This document shows positions 12,575 to 24,200 of a DNA stretch of 64,000 nt, one piece after another. This stretch comes from Liolophura sinensis (Eukaryota > Mollusca > Polyplacophora > Chitonida > Chitonidae), in contig NC_088300.1 of NCBI RefSeq assembly GCF_032854445.1, positions 66,870,984 to 66,934,983 of the forward strand, written 5' to 3'. Below the pieces are notes generated by a model. The model saw only the letters and a program-made list of their open reading frames with translations. It was not told the origin of the DNA and ran no database searches. Both the position numbers and the translations under genes were made by a program. Positions within the stretch are counted from its first letter, which is position 1; every line of letters begins with the position of its first letter.

Positions 12575-15086
12575 GATGACGTTTTTCACTTCCACATTGG
12601 GATCAAAGCTCTAAATCGGACTTTTTCTCTTTTTTCAACACATAAATCCCACTTCTATTCTCCTGAGCGAAGCTGACTTTCTTATTCCCCGGTCGTTTCC
12701 CGGTGAAGCTATGCACCGCTGATTACTACGCAAGCAGATATAGGTCTAGGTTGTTTTGAGGCTAAGATACTTTTTTGCCTAGATCCAGCTAATAACATCT
12801 GGATATATACGTGTAACTACTCTAAATCAGATTTTGCTCTTAGGTCCATGTGCATGAAATCGGTGTGTAAGGTTCACTCAAATTCTTGGAACAGCGTAGG
12901 TAGTGATGTGGTCACAACAAGGGACTATTTCTCAAAGTATACGCCTGAGCAACCGGAAAATGATTTTGTCACCTACCTTTGCAAAATGTGTTCACCATGT
13001 CATCGTTTCAATAACAAAGCCTCTATCAAAACGCTAACTATAGCTGGATATGGTCTTACAGAGCGTATTTGTCACATCTTATTACCGTAATTTTTGTAAT
13101 TTACAAACAACGTTTACTTCGACGTGCAACATTGCTTTTCAAGGCTTCCATACACCCGTGTGTTGTGGTCGGTTTTGTCACCAAAATTCATCATTTGTGT
13201 AAAACTGTTGTCAGCGGTGTCTTTGAAACATTTATAAGTTAACACAGATGAGACTGGGAAGAAAAAAATGGAAATTATATCGGCGTGTCCGATACGCATT
13301 TCCGTACACGCTACTTGAAGAACTGGAATAAAGCCGATCCTTCCAGGCAGCCGTACTTGATTCAACAGACGCGACTTGACTGAAGTTAGAATTGCATAGG
13401 CCTGTATAAATGTTAATTTATTTATCAGCACCTGAATTAGGCCAGATATCTGCATCTCGGAACATCGTTTAATCAATCAAACTCCGTTTATTTTAACAAT
13501 TGAAAGTTTTAAATGCCGCATTTATAAACAATGTATTATACGGCGATATATGGTACAATATTGCATTCCGGCTTTAGCTGTATCGATCAGGTCTTTCAGC
13601 AATGTATATAGCTACTCTGTTGTGATTATTTCCGCGAGCGAAAAAAAAAATCATAAATATAATGATCTGGTGTTTTGAACGGAACACTCGAGTATATTTC
13701 TACATTAAATGGGTATGTGTTTTTAAAATGCTCTGTACCTGTTGTTTATAGCGATACCGGCATGTATAATTTCTCGTGGCTCATTGTCAGGCGGAACATA
13801 CCCCCGTTAATACCTTTTAGGCCTTCTGTACCACCATACAATATGGTGGGGCGAGGAGTTTGTATGTTGTACTAGACCAACGTACGTGTCTCGATCCCTT
13901 GGGTTGAATCTTTTACGTTTCCTTTTTGTTGAAGAGATGAAAATAGTGTACATTTAGTAAGTAAGAGTGAGTTGTAAACTACATAATTCGTTTTGATTCT
14001 GCGTATTTACATGGTCTTTAAAACGGAGCCCCGGTGCGAGTTGCCATTTTGGACTGTCCGCACCACCATACATTTTCTATTCGTGGCAATAGCGTTGCTT
14101 TGTGACCATGCCTGTGATACCGCACGTAATTCACTATACGCCTGTGTTGTTCTCAGGCATTATTTTACAACCAGCAGTAATAAGGAAATTTAGCATTCAA
14201 ACAAACACCGATACTAAATATATATATATACGTATACGTGTTTTCCATTCTAGTAAAGACAATGTTAGGTATACAGAGACGTCCCCTGATACCGTGTAGG
14301 ATATTTAATTATTCTCTTTACATGAAGAAAGCCTTTAATTTGTTCACAGTTTGTGCTGAGTGTAGCACCTAGACATTATACTACTACCGAGACTTCCTGA
14401 TTGAGGATTTTACACTAATTCCATGTGTTTATTTTTTTTTACTTCGCGATAATTGTGTTGGTACTAACGGGTAGCCGTAGATTTTCTACACCACACTCTT
14501 CAGTGTAAAGCATGATGTCTGTGGAGCAGATGTAGGTCAAGTGCTGTGTTCCTCTAACCAATCGCCTAGCCGAATTTCATTTCTGTCGGAAACACTCGGC
14601 AGTTTCCGCCATGCTGTATCTGGCAGCTGCTTTGCAGTGTTTAAAGCTAATGCCTGCCTTTTGGTCGACAGGTGTTGGGTGAATAAATTAGGAGTTTAGC
14701 CTTTAAAAACCGGTGCTGTCGAAATCATTTGTGGCCTGATAAATGCTTCGATCTTATTAAGATATGCATATACAGAACGTCATATACAATACATTCACGA
14801 TAGACAGCAATTCAATCTAGCTAACAAAATTTAAAATGTTTTTGTTTTTACAATGTTTTGTTTCATACCGGTACTTAAAATATAACTTGATATTTCAAAC
14901 TGTATGACAAAGCGTTTGCTGTTACACTTCCGGGTAAATGTTGATCTAGGCATATGCAAATTGGCGTGCGATCTTTTCCGAAATATTATGCAGACAATTC
15001 TGTATACGGCAAGTTAGTAAAACGTAGGACTGAGATAGGCGTCTATCTTTATCCCAGGTAAAACTCAACAAGCATCCAGGACTCAA
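12575..15086. other. intergenic region left of the CoREST start
   Basis: It should contain the CoREST promoter and 5' UTR on the minus strand, just right of 12574. Several chance open frames up to about 120 codons occur on both strands, but none shows a recognisable domain or a splice partner. A short TA-rich run is at 14219-14235. Confidence 0.5.
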
Positions 15087-15215
15087 GGGCCGGTTTTATG
15101 AAGCTCATTTAGCAAAGTTTGCCCATATCTACCATGACGACAGATGTTGTAGAGATATAAAGTGCACCTAGCTTAGGGCTACTTAGCACGAAGTGTGCCT
15201 CACGGAACCGGCCCC
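15087..15215. mobile_element. MITE, about 129 bp, GGGGCCGG termini
   Basis: The left end gggccggttttatgaagct pairs with the right end gcctcacggaaccggcccc as an imperfect terminal inverted repeat of about 19 bases. There is no coding capacity. Length and structure fit a non-autonomous DNA transposon. Confidence 0.65.
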
Positions 15216-15600
15216 AGATCTTAAGTTTCATAAGTTACACGCATGAACGTTTGAACGTCCAGCTTGCATACATTTTTTAACGAAAGTTACGTTGTATAAC
15301 CGTTACATTACTTTTTGAAGAGGGCCTATATAATATTGCGTAATTTGAAAAAGGCATAAATAATGTTCTCTTATCGGCGAGATCGTATGTTGTCTCTCAC
15401 TTTTTGAGAAAAATATATACACAGGAAAAGTATTCAAACGTTCAGTATTCTCTGTATCCTTAAAATCTGTAGACTTAGCCAATGCACGTGGTTGTCTATA
15501 TATCTTGAAAAAACGTACTGGATTCCAATCCCGTAGCGCACCTGTATATATTCCAATAACTCCAACCTGTAGCGGTATGTTCATTTTAATCACTTGTTTT

Positions 15601-15846
15601 ATTATTTATATGATTGGTGTTTTACGCCGTATTCAAGAATATTTCACGAACCTCACGGTTGGAGGAAACCGACAAGAGCCCTGGGAAAAGCCATGGCAAT
15701 CCACTAGTTGCCAACAGGCTTTTCCAGGCACAGCCGGACAGCAAGCTCCTAAGCCAGACGAGCTCCCCACGACCGCATAATTGTTAAGAGGCTTCAGTCA
15801 TTCTGTTGCTATATAGCACGCTGACCACTCGGCCATCGAGGCCCCT
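15601..15846 (-). mobile_element. SINE-A copy, diverged, near full length
   Basis: Antisense: starts tttatttatatgattggtgt, gttttacgccgtattcaaga, and ends in the tRNA-like head accactcggccatcgaggccc. A core block around cggccagcattatgg is deleted. Confidence 0.75.
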
Positions 15847-15935
15847 CGCATGTGTGTATAATTTATATACGGTATAATTTATATACTCTAAGATATAGTG
15901 CCCAAGATATTTTCTTGTTATCGATCTATATATTT

Positions 15936-16105
15936 ACTTATTTATTTGATTGGAGTTTTACGCCGTACTCAAGAATTTTTCACTTATATATGACGGCGGC
16001 CAGCATTATGGTGGGAGGTAACAGGGCAGAGCCCGGGTGAAACCCACGACAATCCGCAGGTTGCTGGAAGACCTTTCCACGTACGGTCGGAGAGCACATA
16101 AGTCA
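15936..16105 (-). mobile_element. SINE-A copy, head truncated
   Basis: Antisense copy from tttatttgattggagtttta through acggcggccagcattatggt and caatccgcaggttgctgg to gtacggtcggagag. The tRNA-like head is missing. Confidence 0.8.
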
Positions 16106-16380
16106 GTAAAACAGACGCCATATTTTTTTTTTGTCTGAGTAACTTGAAAGTTCATAATGGCTTCCGTGGTATGAACGCCCATGTGAACATATAACGACTA
16201 ATATGAATATAGGTCATAACTATGTGAAAGACGAAATATTGACCGTACATATCGAAATATGCAGACCTATTATACGTACCGTTGTTGATTTTGATTCTCG
16301 TAATGTTCTTGAAAATGATGAACACGTTTACATCATGTAATCACACAATAATGCTTAGGAATTACTGTACCGGGTACATA

Positions 16381-16851
16381 TCGGGTGGGCATAAAATAAA
16401 AGGGCCGCACTTTCAATTTTCAACTTTTCATCCAAAATCAAATTAGAATCAAAACGCATGTTCCGGACATTTCAAAATGATGTTCTATCTTGTTTTACTT
16501 GATAAGGTGATCAATTGGTCCTTCATCTTCTCGGTAGATGGCGCGCAAACGTTTCTTCCATGAACTGATTGAGCCTCGAATCTCCTTAAGAGTGATTTTT
16601 TCCCCAGCAGTCCTTGAGGCGTGTCACACAGGTGCACCGCGCGCTCTACTCATGACACCTGACAGGTGATGCAATGTGCGTCACCGGAACGTGCGTTTTT
16701 GAGGATATGTTTTCATTTTTACCCTGTGTACAGATTATTCAAGCTATGACCTTGAAAATTGGACAGTGTATTAACAAAATCATTCCATTTGAACAAAGGA
16801 TAATGGAGCAATGCAGCATCAAAGTACGACCCATTTTTTATACCCACCCTA
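16381..16851 (-). mobile_element. mariner-like element 1, deletion derivative keeping the transposase C-terminus
   Basis: The left end TCGGGTGGGCATAAAA follows TA; the right end tatacccaccc precedes TATA, giving imperfect terminal inverted repeats at TA sites. Between them, the minus strand at 16611-16495 encodes a transposase tail (SSWKKRLRAIYRED then GPIDHLIK and stop), typical of the last residues of Tc1/mariner-superfamily transposases. Subterminal blocks (acgcatgttccggacatttc; gcgtgtcacacaggtgca) are shared with the element at 16958-17985. The N-terminal coding part is deleted, so it is non-autonomous. Confidence 0.8.
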
Positions 16852-16957
16852 TATAATGGTAGAAATATTTGAACAAAACTTTTAAAATACAAAATTTATG
16901 CCAGGTAATTTTTAGGTCGTCATGTGTGCAGTTTACGTTCATAAAGTATAGACTACA

Positions 16958-17985
16958 TCGGGTGGGCATAAAAAAATTGGCCGTGCTTTGACACTCAATA
17001 TCTCCGAAACCCTCTCACGTCAGCTTCTAAAAATTTACACACTCAAAAGCCATTATGTCCTAATTATACAGACCAGATTTCAATTTCATCCTTTAAGATT
17101 TCTGTTCATGGGACCAAAATCAAAATAGAGTCAAAAACGCATGTTCCGGACATTTCAAAACGATGTTCTACCTTGTTTTAAGCCAATTTTCTTCACCTTC
17201 TCCGTCGAAAACATATCATCAAGGTTTCTGCAGTGCGTTTTTCTTTTCTGTGGAACCGTTTCATCCCTTCTTGAAGTCCATATTCGCTTATACGATTTTA
17301 ATCCCAGTTCTTTTGTCATATTTCTCACAGAAGTCCGAGATACCCCAAGGTTCCTTGCAATCTGTCTCTGCGATTTGTGAGTGCCAGGATTGTCTTCCTG
17401 GGAACAAAGTGCCTCTTCCACATACTGAAGATTTTCTTCCGAGCAAACAGTTTTTGGTCGTCCACTGCCTGACTTCCTTTCTAGAGAACCTGTCCTTTCT
17501 AACTTTCTGATCACATTGTTAACGGAACTTTTATTCCAGTTTATCACCGGGAATTCTTTCATAATTTTTGCCCCTCTCCAACCCTTTTCAGTGAAACATG
17601 TTGCGATCAATTCCTTGTCCGCCGCAGAGAAAACCATCTTGATTCAGCAAAACTTGTGCCTATCTGGCAGAAGGGTTTCTCTGACACTAGAGCCAGACAC
17701 TTTTCCAGACGGCACTTGATTGACGCGTGTCACACAGGTGCAGCGCGCGCTCTACTCGTGACACCTAGCGGACAGGTGATGCAATGTGGGTCACCCGAAC
17801 ATGCGTTTTTGAGGCTATGTTTGCATTTGAACCCTGTGTATAGACTACTAAATCTATGACCTTGAAAATTGGTCAGTATATTAACCAAATCATGCCATTT
17901 GAACGTCTAAAGTTTGAATGGGTTTGAACAAAGGATAATGGAGCAATGCAGCATCAAAGTACGGCCCATTTTTATGCTCACCCGA
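16958..17985 (-). mobile_element. mariner-like element 2, deletion derivative keeping the transposase N-terminus
   Basis: The ends are TCGGGTGGGCATAAAA (left) and tttttatgctcacccga (right), the latter followed by TA. The left flank is CA, probably a mutated TA. At about 1 kb it is longer than element 1 but still lacks the catalytic DDE/D domain. It shares both subterminal blocks with element 1, in the same orientation, 106 bp away. Confidence 0.85.
17155..17637 (-). pseudogene. truncated Tc1/mariner-superfamily transposase (HTH region)
   Basis: 160 codons starting MVFSAADKELIATCF. Two helix-turn-helix regions are visible: about 15-46 (AKIMKEFPVINWNKSSVNNV) and about 85-115 (QRQIARNLGVSRTSVRNMTK), joined by the GSGRPKT linker typical of these transposases. 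The frame then runs out at KQGRTSF, and the whole catalytic domain is missing, so it could at most bind the element ends. The missing C-terminal tail is preserved in the neighbouring element at 16381-16851. Confidence 0.85.
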
Positions 17986-18293
17986 TACAAGATGTGTGGA
18001 TGAGCACCAGAAGTACACTTAAAGATATACGTTTAAAAAATATACGTTTGAAAAACTTTGCTCCAAAATTAGAAAATCAAAATCCTTTATACAAGGTTAC
18101 AGCCTCCACGTCGTGATCGGTATAAGTACAGCTACATTAATCTGGAACATAGCTGATTCCCTACAAACATTGTTTAAGCACCGACAGACACATGTACAGC
18201 CGAACAGAAAGATGAAGAAAGGGAGAGAACTGCGACAATAAAACTCTTCTGTCGATGAGGTAAAATTATCTGCGTTACCGAAGGAAGACAGCG

Positions 18294-21200
18294 ATGATGG
18301 AGGAACCCACGAGGGTGAAGAGAAAACGTGTCAGTAAAAACAAGAAGAAATCATGGCGAAAACACACCGACATCACAGATGTGGAAGAGGCATTAGACGA
18401 CGAGAGGATGCAACAAAGAACTGGGTAAGACAGACGAGGTTATAGTTGGTCAGTCCTGATTTTAAGCTAGCCTTACACGTCCATATCTATCATTATCATT
18501 ACCGGTATTCTAAAACGAATAAATGATCATAGCCGCACGAATGTGTCTCAACTGATCTAACGATGCATTGACGTGCCGAGCAGACTGAGCCACACTGACT
18601 CCTGGTATAGATTTGTGAGCATGGGCAGCAGAACATTGGGTAGAGGGATGCTTCAAAACAAACATCTACGGTCTCCCTATTCCAATATGTCCGAAAAAAT
18701 CAAACGATTTCGGGGCACAAGTTGCTTCCACTTTAATGGGTTGGTCGTCATTTTTGGCTGCAATACTCGCTGTCATGTGACGCGGGATTCTGGTTGGAAA
18801 AGTCATAATTTGTCAAGCCATAAAGCTACCTAGCTGTGTAGGACTGTGATAACATATACTATCACAGCCCTGTCTTGATCCATAAGTTCACCTTGAAAAC
18901 CTCTGTACTTTCCTTGCTGGCTTCAATGCACCACCGCCGCTAGCCAAATACTGTGTCTGTGTGTACTCACAGTCATCGCTCCCTTGTATGGACCGTGAGG
19001 ATTATGCATTGAAACATGACGGATGGAGTTTGAATTTATCCAGCTTTCACCAGTTTCATGCTTTTGAAGATTTACGAGTAATGAAACATGGGGACACCTA
19101 GCAGGAATCGATAGCTAAGACTATGATTTCAGACAGACACATTACTTACCCTGCACTATTTGGTCCTCGTAATCCCTGTCCATTTCTGTGCCTGTTGTTA
19201 CTTTAATTAAATAAACCTTAAGGTCTATTTTCAACAGTTTCTGATATTTAAGGTTTAATCATCGAATTCAGATACAGTACTGAGTAGGTCTTTGTAACAT
19301 TGGCTGTGGGATGAAGATGAGACTGCTGTTCATCGTCCTGCCACAAGGAGACATGTTGCATGCACTCTAAGGACTCCTTCGTCACATGACTGAAAAATTG
19401 TTAAGTACGACGTTAAACCCTAAGCACTCACTCAATCTCTCTCTCTTCCCGAGAATGACTGAATCCCATGGCCAAGTCCATCAGTTTCCTCAACAAACGC
19501 TTACTCATGATAAATCTGATGTGGAGATTTTACTGAACATAACTGCTTGGAGAGCTAGAAGTACAGGCCATAACTTGCCATCAGACTATTCCAAAAGTCC
19601 AGCCAAGTTGCTTATTTGGCCTCCATTCTTGAAGTGGATATTGACAGCATTTAGGAAACCTATATCATGCATGATATAGTCGCGTAGAGCAGCAAACATG
19701 TTAAAATGTCAATTTAAGAATGAAGACCAATTAAGTGTCATGGACAGACTTTTGGATTACCAAACTGCTCAGTTAGTTTGGGTTGGTTTGAGCAGGTGTG
19801 TTGAGGAATGCCTATGTGTTGAATTTATCATGAGTAAGCATTTGTTACAGATGCACAACACCTACCTGTCACTCTAACTACCATAGACCAACTCAAATAA
19901 CAATTGCTACCATAATGAATATAAAATAAAGTGATATTTATTTATTTATTTCATTGGTGTTTTACGCATTACTCAAGAATATTTCACTTGTACGGCGGCG
20001 GCCAGCATTATGGTGGGTGGAAACCGGGCAGGGCCCGGGGGAAACTCATGAACATCCGTAGGTTGCCGGCAGACCTTCTCACATACGGCCGGAGAGGAAG
20101 CCAGCATGAGCTGGACTTGAACTCACAGCGACCGCATTGGTGAGAGCTCCTGGATCATTATGATGCACTTGCGTGCTAACCAACTGAGCCATGGAGGCCC
20201 CAAATAAAGTGATAAACAAAGCATGTAAATCAGCTAGCATGATAATAGCTGGTTGCACATCCTGAGGAAGTCTCAATACACACTCACTAGTCGGCTAAGA
20301 AATATTTGGATACATCATAATCATGGCTGCCCATCATCTGGTCATTCACAGAAATGTCGGTGAATAGACAACATCTTTCCTTCCCATTGCCATGTGTAGT
20401 TTTGTAATGATGGAATGATAGGTAATATGAGCATTATTCCAAATGATATCACTGTTTTTCCAGATCCTTAAGGCAACATTTTGTTTGGGGTGGTGTGCAA
20501 GATAAACTGAATTACTAGTATGTCATTCCACTTAAAGGATTTAAAAAGATTTCTGACGTTTTGTTTGTAGTGGTCTTGCTGCTGAAAAACCAGATGAAAC
20601 CTTGTTTTTTGTGGATAAAGCCACAGACAACGGTAAGGACATTCACACTTAATTTCTGACAAGAAAGATTGGTTGTATTAAGCAGAAAATCTCACTGATT
20701 CAGTAACTACTTTCATTCAGACAGTCTGGTTTCCACCATTCAAATAAACCTGACTGTTATTGCATGAACTGGTGATTCTTCGTCGTCATATGACTGAAAA
20801 TTGTAAAGTACGATTTTAAACCTCAAGCATCCATAAAGGATTCTTGAGTACAGCAGTGAACACCAATTAACCAAAATAAATGAACTATAAGTTAGTTCCT
20901 GACAGTGTATTATTGTTTATATCCCTTATCTAAATGTAGATTGGGGGAGTCCTATAGCGGAGAGATGACTGGCCTTTAACCAGTGCAGACATTCATACTT
21001 TAGAATCCAGTTCCCACTTTCATTGTCTAAGGCTTTATACATGTATCTGTTGGATTGACAGGTTCATTAGTTTCTGTGTGGTTTTCTTCGGACTGTCTAT
21101 GTTTCCTTCGGACTCTTGACTAGTTTCCTCCAGACTGCTTTCCTCAAGCTCTGCATGGTTTTCTCCAGACCTTTTCTGGTTCTCTTCAGGCTCAGTCTGG

Positions 21201-24200
21201 TGTCCACCACCTCTAAACCTGACTGCGATCATGAAAGTGAATTGTCCTTACTTAAGGTATAGAACAATAATAAGATGGTAAATAAACAAGTTAATGTGAT
21301 ATCGCTTTCTATTACAGAAGAAGTTGTTGGCAGACGACGTTTAAGACCATTAAGATGTTATGCCAATTTAGAACCAGATCTTAATACTGTCCCAGCATTT
21401 ATGTGAGTTAGTTATCTTTCTTCATTGGGAATTTTTGTTGTTGTGGTAATCACTTAATTAACACTGATGAATAGCACTGGCATAACCTGTTTGTTTTGTT
21501 GATTTGGCATTAGTGACTGGTAGTGCATTCAACTTGTTAACCATGTTATTTCAGCTTAGTCCCTAGTGACTGTGTAAACTAGCTCCTCACGGTGAAGTGA
21601 TCTTAAGCTATTAAAATTACTTGTGACTACAGTGGAAATACCGGCTCAGGCCATTCTGCGAAGTACTTAATTTTCGTGGTCAATAATTTACCATGAAAAA
21701 TAATTCCAACGAAAAAGATATCGAATATTGAATCATATGCTACAAGTAATAGTAATAATGAAGTGAAATCTTTGCCAGGATGACGGGAATTGCACTAAGA
21801 AAGCCTGATGGACCAGCTAAATTTTTTAACAGCATGGATGGGAAATTATGGTTTAAATATGTACACTCTGGTGCTAAGGCTTGGTGGGTATAAAACAAAG
21901 TGGGAGTTTATTTGTCTTTAGTTTGATCAATCTTTGCTATGCCCATAAAGTGAAAGAAAAGTAGATACCAGCATGTGCTGGCTTCTAATGAATGTCACTC
22001 TGATACACGCTATCCCATTGGTTGTGTCTCTCCTGTGGTTCAATGAGTGAGCTTGTAACAAACTGTGAAGTGTGTACAACAACACACTGGCCGTTTGGCA
22101 ATGTTTGTGGTTTCTGACTTCCTACAGATGCAAAATTTACCATGTTGCTTGATAAAGAATGAGTGACAGGCACAGGTAATGGTGAATTCATATGTGTTAT
22201 GTTGAACTGCTCAAAGGGTGATAGGTCACTTTGCTGGGTATTTAAAAGTGCTTATCAATGATTCGAAAAGAAGTGACACCTGTTTGAGTACTGATCACCG
22301 CAGGTGCGAAAGTAATCTTCTCACATAGTGATAATCCATCCCCCATTGTTTTAATCTCTGATCCAGTTTCCACCCACCATAATGCTGGCCGCTGTCGAAT
22401 AAGTGAAATATTCTTGATGAGTGCGGCGTAAAACACCAATCAAATAAATAAATAAATAATGAGCTAGGTAAGTAGGTAAAGTAGTACATTACAAGTGGGA
22501 CTGATACATTTATAAGATAATATTTATTTATTTATTTGATTGGTGTTTTACACAGTAATCAGAAATATTTCACTTATACGGCAGCGATGAGGAGAATGGT
22601 GGGAGTGTAAGATAATAAATGATGATGATGATAATGAATGCGTGATAGTAATTAGAGACAGTGTGTATTAACGAGATAATAGATGTGACATTGAAGAATG
22701 AAATGATTTTATTTACAGTGGTCTTGACAGTATTAATGAGATGGTCATGAAATAAGGGAGCTTTTGTTGAAGATGTTTCCCAACAGAATCTTATTTTGTT
22801 GCAGCAAGCGGAATGGGAGGGTACCAAAATCCAAGACCAACATCAGAGAAAGAAAAACCAAGAAACAGGTTATGGCCGAAGAGCAGAGGAGAAAGGCTTT
22901 GAGGCAAAGAAAAATAAAACAGTCAATGTCGGAAGCTCTTCCGCAGTCTACATATGATCTGTGGTCAGGTGGGTATTGTTTTCTTCAAGCTCTCTTTCCT
23001 AACCTCGTAAACAAACATATAATGACCCGTACAGGTATATTCATTTTTGGGATCGGTGTGTACCACTGTAATATTTCACCTACACTAGTATTTGACAGTG
23101 ATCAGGTATATGGATGGAGGAAAGCACCACCCTTTAAGAGGTACTTGACAAATATCCTGTCATAAAGCTGCAGCCAAACTAGTATCAGCTTAATTCAAGG
23201 AGCCGATTGGCTGTGGCTCAACCAGTGTTTTAAAGAAGAGTTTTTGTTTTTTTACAATTAATGATGTGGAAAAATTGAGTCATTGAAAGAGTGACAACTT
23301 AGGTACATTTTTGCTTTTTTGTGTTTTCCAGGGAAAAAAAACACAAAAAACACAGAGGGTGAAGAAGTGGAGACTTTTTACCTTGAATACACAAAGCAAA
23401 GAAGGGTTCAGGTATGATCACTTTGTGCGGTCACAATGATGGTCCTGCTTACGCACAGCAACTTTAGGCCAGTTTTTCATCATATTGGCAATGCTCAAGT
23501 TAGAGATGATGTGATGTGTGAGTACAGTTATGAAACATTGAGAAAAGACCCCCCCCCCCCCCCTACCCCCCCAAAAAATGACAGTCATGGTTCAAAGATA
23601 GTGGCATCGTTTGAGTTTCACCTTCCAGATTCAGTACACACTCTTTGTACATCAGCTATTTGTTGTATTTACGGGTGTCTTATTGTTTTGTGTTTGGTTG
23701 TCTTGGAGTACGGTCCTAAACACCAATCATATAAATAAATATATCTGTATGCTGACTATTTCTAGCCTCCCAGCCATTACCGAGAGAAGACATCTGGGCT
23801 TCCAGCTGTGTCTGTCCCACATCCAGGGGCGTCCTATAACCCAGCCTTTGATGATCACCAGGTAACTATACACTTTCAAGGGCCTTGCTACTTTAGATTA
23901 TTAATAGGGGAATTTCGTGTCCAGACTCTTTTGTCATTGAGGGTAAAAACAATCTTCCCGCCCTGTATCATGTGACTTGTGAAAAATGTTAGGCAAACTT
24001 TGTTGACATTAATTTACCGATCATTTTCTCGCCATGTTCCACAAATGACAGCTCTTTCCTTTAGAAACTATTCAAGTTCACCAATGTTCACTTCCTCAAT
24101 TTTCTCCCTCGTTTATCTGTTCTCTTGAATATCTCCCTCGTGAATAACTTTTGTGAAACTTTTATCAGGCGCCTAACCTATAGTATATGTGATCCCGCAA

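Noticed and set aside
13114-13476. 120-codon minus-strand open frame between CoREST and the transposons
   Set aside because: No domain, no splice partner and unlikely composition; probably chance.
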